DNA of 7,175 nucleotides from Deltaproteobacteria bacterium RIFOXYA12_FULL_61_11 (GTDB taxonomy: Bacteria > Bdellovibrionota_F > JAHFAK01 > YA12-FULL-61-11), in NCBI GenBank assembly GCA_001799195.1, contig MGSU01000041.1, forward strand, positions 1 to 7,175. The letters run 5' to 3'. The number at the start of each line of letters is the position of its first letter. Positions within the stretch are counted from its first letter, which is position 1. A model generated the notes under the pieces. That model was not told the origin of the DNA and did no database searches. It saw only the letters and a list, made by a program, of their open reading frames with translations. Both the position numbers and the translations under genes were made by a program. Below are positions 4,884-7,175 of this stretch, in pieces.

Positions 4884-5386
4884 AACTCACCCCCCTGGAC
4901 ATTCGCAATCACAAGACGAGGAAGGCCTATCGCGGCTATGCTTGCAAAGAGGTCGACCTCTTCTTGGATTTCGTGGCCAGCGAGTTCGAACGGTTGACCG
5001 GAGAACTCCACGAATTGCGTGATAACTACCGGCACATGGAGCGAGAACACGAGGCGCTCAAGCAGAAGGAGCGCGATCTCAGTCAGACCCTCCTCTACGC
5101 CAAAAACCTCCAGGAAGAGCTTCGCCGCAATGCCGAGAAGGAAGCAGAGTTGATCGTTTCCCAGGCCGAGTTGAAGGCCGATCGCATCGTGGAACAAGCC
5201 AACCAGAGACTCTCGGCCCTCCTCGACGAGATCCATGACCTCAAGGCCCAGCATCGCAGACTGCACGACGACCTGCGCGGCACATGCGAATCCTTCTTGC
5301 GTGTACTCTCCCTGTCGGCAAAAGAACAACAGGGTGAAGACGGCGTCGAGCGCAAGGTCGCGTTCCTCTCCGCGTACCATGACTGA
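4880..5386 (+). CDS. divIVA: DivIVA-family coiled-coil protein
   Basis: A 168-residue protein with the DivIVA opening MKLTPLDIRN, then KAYRGYACKEVDLFLDFV (15-32) and a long charged coiled coil (about 33-130). DivIVA proteins bind curved or septal membrane and recruit division, envelope-growth or polarity partners. In the Bacillus subtilis protein, Phe17 and Arg18 in the N-terminal turn insert into the membrane. The matching residues here are Tyr17 and Arg18, so the aromatic/basic pair is kept. The coil includes AKNLQEELRRNAEKEAELIV (74-93), typical of the second helix of the family, and a short C-terminal end (144-168) of unknown role. GGAGGG lies just before the ATG at 4880, the clearest ribosome site in the operon, and the start overlaps the yggS stop by 4 bases. 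The stop overlaps the DUF167 gene by 8 bases. Which partners it recruits is unknown. Confidence 0.9.
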   Translation: MKLTPLDIRNHKTRKAYRGYACKEVDLFLDFVASEFERLTGELHELRDNYRHMEREHEALKQKERDLSQTLLYAKNLQEELRRNAEKEAELIVSQAELKADRIVEQANQRLSALLDEIHDLKAQHRRLHDDLRGTCESFLRVLSLSAKEQQGEDGVERKVAFLSAYHD

Positions 5387-5681
5387 TTTCTTGGCACCCG
5401 AGCATGATGGTCGACTGCGCCTGCGCGTGTACCTGCAGCCCGGAGCCTCCATCAACAAGATTGTCGGGTTGCAGGGCGATGAGCTGAAGATTGCGATCCG
5501 TTCCCCGGCCGTCGAGAATCGCGCCAACGAGGAGCTGATCCGTTACCTTGCCAAACGTCTCGGTCTGGCCCGTTCCAAGGTCAACTTGGTGCAGGGTCAG
5601 ACCTGCCGGCACAAGGTTCTGCGTTTGGACGAAAGCAACGCCGACCTGATGCGCGAGCGGTTGATCCTCCCCGAACCATGA
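5379..5681 (+). CDS. yggU: DUF167 / YggU family protein
   Basis: A 100-residue cytoplasmic protein of the DUF167 family, with unknown biochemical function. Family landmarks are LRLRVYLQPGASINKIVG (13-30) with the PGAS loop, DELKIAIRSPAVENRANEEL (34-53), where ENRAN replaces the common DGKAN, then LAKRLGLARSKVNLVQG (57-73) and RHKVLRL (77-83). I chose ATG 5379 because it gives the usual length and puts the first beta strand near the N-terminus. It overlaps the divIVA stop by 8 bases. The stop overlaps the next start in ATGA. Location after yggS and divIVA matches the common neighbourhood of this family. Confidence 0.9.
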   Translation: MTDFLAPEHDGRLRLRVYLQPGASINKIVGLQGDELKIAIRSPAVENRANEELIRYLAKRLGLARSKVNLVQGQTCRHKVLRLDESNADLMRERLILPEP

Positions 5682-6751
5682 CTCCCTCCAAGGCCCGAGC
5701 CCTCCTCCTCGTCCTTGTCCTGCTCTTCGTCCCGGCCCGGGTAATTTCCTCGCCGATAGAGGAAATCCCCTTTCCTCTCGCCACCGTGGCCGTGCTTGGG
5801 GAAGCTCGCTTCACCGCCGACACCGAGGATCTCAAGGTCATTCACGCCGATCCGATCCTCGGTCGATACCGCTCCCTGCTCGCCGGTCTGTTGGCACAAC
5901 ACCGTCTCGAACCGCTTAAGGCGCTGCTCCAACTCGGTGGTCTGGTCTCGAGGGGGGACCACAGCCTGCAATGGGCCGTACTGCGCGACGAGTTCTTCGA
6001 GCGGCTCCGCCGTCAGGGCATCGCAACGATACTGCTCCCCGGAGAGCACGAACGGCGTTCTCGGGGCACCTTTCTGTTTTCCAAAGACCTCGAACTCGAA
6101 GAACTCGAGCGAACCCTCGGCGCAGCGTTCCCCGTCTATACCTATCCGGGGGTAAGCGTGGCCCTCCGCCACGGGTTCCAGGAGCTGGCGGGGCTGGTCC
6201 TGATCTTCCTCAACAGCACCCTGCCCGTGGCCGAGCAGGTCAAATACCTCGACCTGATGCACGAACGCTATCCGGGTCGAGGAAAACTCGTCTTCACGCA
6301 CCAGTTGCCCTTCCCCCTCGCCGGCAACCGTTACGGTCACTATTTCCGAGCCCCTCCCGCGCTCTCGGCCTGGGCTCCCCGGCTGGCCGCATGGAACCTC
6401 CTCGCTGTCTTCTCCGCCGATAGGCGGGTTCAGGCCCGGTTTCGTTTCTCGACCCTGCCGACGTGGTTCCTGGCAGCGGGTCCGCTCGATGGACTCCCAG
6501 CCGCGCCTCTCGAGGCCGAGGTGCTCCGGAAACAGTTACGCTGGTACCTGCGCCGCACCGAGCTCGGCCCCCCTGGGCTCGAACTCGACTACAAGGTAGC
6601 GGCGACCGGTTGTGGCTATGTACTGCGCCTCTTCACCGACCGGGTAGAGGTCCTGCCCCTCCTGCCGGAGGGAGGAACCCCCGCGGACCCGGATCGCAGA
6701 GGAGTATTGACCCTTCCGATGACTGTACCGAGGTCGGACTCCGGGGCTTGA
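5678..6751 (+). CDS. Exported protein resembling a calcineurin-type metallophosphoesterase with degraded active site
   Basis: A 357-residue protein with a signal peptide or anchor (ARALLLVLVLLFVPARVISS, 6-25). The body follows the layout of purple-acid-phosphatase-like phosphoesterases, but expected metal ligands are replaced. The first D-x-H strand appears as VAVLGEARF (37-45). The G-D-x-x-x-x-G motif appears as LGGLVSRGD (86-94). GNHD/E appears as PGEHE (121-125), followed later by LIFLNST (175-181), EQVKYLD (186-192) and LVFTHQLPF (204-212). The last G-H-x-H appears as FSADRR (245-250), followed by WFLAAGPLDG (263-272). Fold spacing is kept while the Asp, Asn and His ligands are mostly gone, so it is probably a non-catalytic binding or structural protein outside the cytoplasm. 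The assignment rests on motif order alone; an unrelated family remains possible. It overlaps the DUF167 stop by 4 bases. Confidence 0.6.
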   Translation: MTPSKARALLLVLVLLFVPARVISSPIEEIPFPLATVAVLGEARFTADTEDLKVIHADPILGRYRSLLAGLLAQHRLEPLKALLQLGGLVSRGDHSLQWAVLRDEFFERLRRQGIATILLPGEHERRSRGTFLFSKDLELEELERTLGAAFPVYTYPGVSVALRHGFQELAGLVLIFLNSTLPVAEQVKYLDLMHERYPGRGKLVFTHQLPFPLAGNRYGHYFRAPPALSAWAPRLAAWNLLAVFSADRRVQARFRFSTLPTWFLAAGPLDGLPAAPLEAEVLRKQLRWYLRRTELGPPGLELDYKVAATGCGYVLRLFTDRVEVLPLLPEGGTPADPDRRGVLTLPMTVPRSDSGA

Positions 6752-6754
6752 TGA

Positions 6755-7175
6755 ATGATGAAGGGAGCAATCGAAAAGGTGTCTTGTGAAAACCGGGTCC
6801 GGTTAGCGTCGCTGTGGTTTCCCTTGTCTTACCTGAAAAAAGTCCGAACGAGCACTGGGTTGACGATGGCCATCGTCGTTTGGACTTTCCTGGTCACCCT
6901 GAGTAGGGCCTTGCGCAAGCCGAATGATTTTGCCGAGGCGCACTGGTTGCTCTCCTACCGGTTCGGTTTCATGAAGCGTGGTCTGCTCGGATCGCTGGGT
7001 GGCGTGGTAACGGAAGCCGGAGGTCCGAAGATCACGCCCGAGGTGATCGTCGGCCTCTCCTCCCTGGTGTATTGCGGTTTGTATGCTGCCTTTCTTTACC
7101 AGATCATCCTCGTCTTACGTCGGCAGCAGGATCGATCCAGCGTCGTACCGCTGGTACTCGTCTTTGCGAGTTCTC
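6755..7175 (+). CDS. Polytopic membrane protein, N-terminal part, cut by right edge
   Basis: The frame is open from ATG 6755 to the window end (140 codons) with no stop. After a basic cytoplasmic-type N-terminus (1-34) comes a first membrane helix (about 35-52). A loop then reads RKPNDFAEAHWLLSYRFG and FMKRGLLGSL (54-81). A second helix spans about 97-121 (rich in Leu, Val, Tyr), followed by a basic turn LRRQQDRSS and the start of a third helix (130-140). The loop pattern D-F-x-x-A-H-W-L-x-x-Y-x-x-G-F-x-x-R-G-L-x-G resembles a conserved block I associate with large uncharacterised multi-pass membrane proteins, some GT-C-like; the function is not established. The gap to the upstream stop is 3 bases. 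GTG 6779, preceded by AAGGGAG, is a possible alternative start that would still keep every helix. Confidence 0.7.
   Translation, partial: MMKGAIEKVSCENRVRLASLWFPLSYLKKVRTSTGLTMAIVVWTFLVTLSRALRKPNDFAEAHWLLSYRFGFMKRGLLGSLGGVVTEAGGPKITPEVIVGLSSLVYCGLYAAFLYQIILVLRRQQDRSSVVPLVLVFASS

Noticed and set aside
5597-6340. 247-codon minus-strand open frame
   Set aside because: It is the mirror of the phosphoesterase-like gene, a common effect in GC-rich DNA, with no recognisable motifs or ribosome site.

Overview
The window suggests a GC-rich bacterium, probably with a Gram-negative type envelope. Codon third positions are mostly G or C, several proteins carry export signals, one ends in a sorting tail resembling MYXO-CTERM, and a DivIVA-family gene sits in a maf/yggS/DUF167 housekeeping cluster. 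That mix would fit Myxococcota, other former deltaproteobacterial lines or Acidobacteriota. There is no rRNA or marker gene here that fixes the phylum.

Left part (1-718) is worn, accessory-looking DNA. The left edge cuts a minus-strand IS200/REP-type (Y1) transposase-like gene. Its upstream flank, on its right, is AT-richer and holds a perfect 27-bp tandem duplication (283-336). Directly after this is a frameshifted, N-terminally missing remnant whose C-terminus looks like an extended SDR / NAD-dependent epimerase (338-513). About 205 bases without a recognisable gene follow.

Middle (719-2236) holds a free-standing gene for an exported alpha/beta-hydrolase of the lysosomal/gastric lipase type, then a tRNA-Leu(UAA) with a good promoter and a small hairpin in its leader.

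Right part (2289-7175) is one tight same-strand run of eight genes. Each joint is an overlap of 4 to 14 bases or a gap of 3 bases, so it reads as an operon, and no terminator is visible between the tRNA and its first gene. Order: (1) small exported protein with a Pro-rich tail; (2) exported protein with eight Pro-Thr-Thr repeats and a Cys/TM/Arg C-terminal sorting tail; (3) Maf nucleotide pyrophosphatase; (4) YggS/PLPBP PLP-binding protein; (5) DivIVA-like coiled-coil protein; (6) DUF167/YggU; (7) exported protein that looks like a calcineurin-type metallophosphoesterase stripped of its metal ligands; (8) the start of a polytopic membrane protein cut by the right edge. Genes 3 to 6 are a familiar house-cleaning and division cluster. 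Genes 1, 2, 7 and 8 are unfamiliar envelope proteins coupled to it and are the most interesting part. I see no CRISPR array, phage module, toxin-antitoxin pair or defence system.
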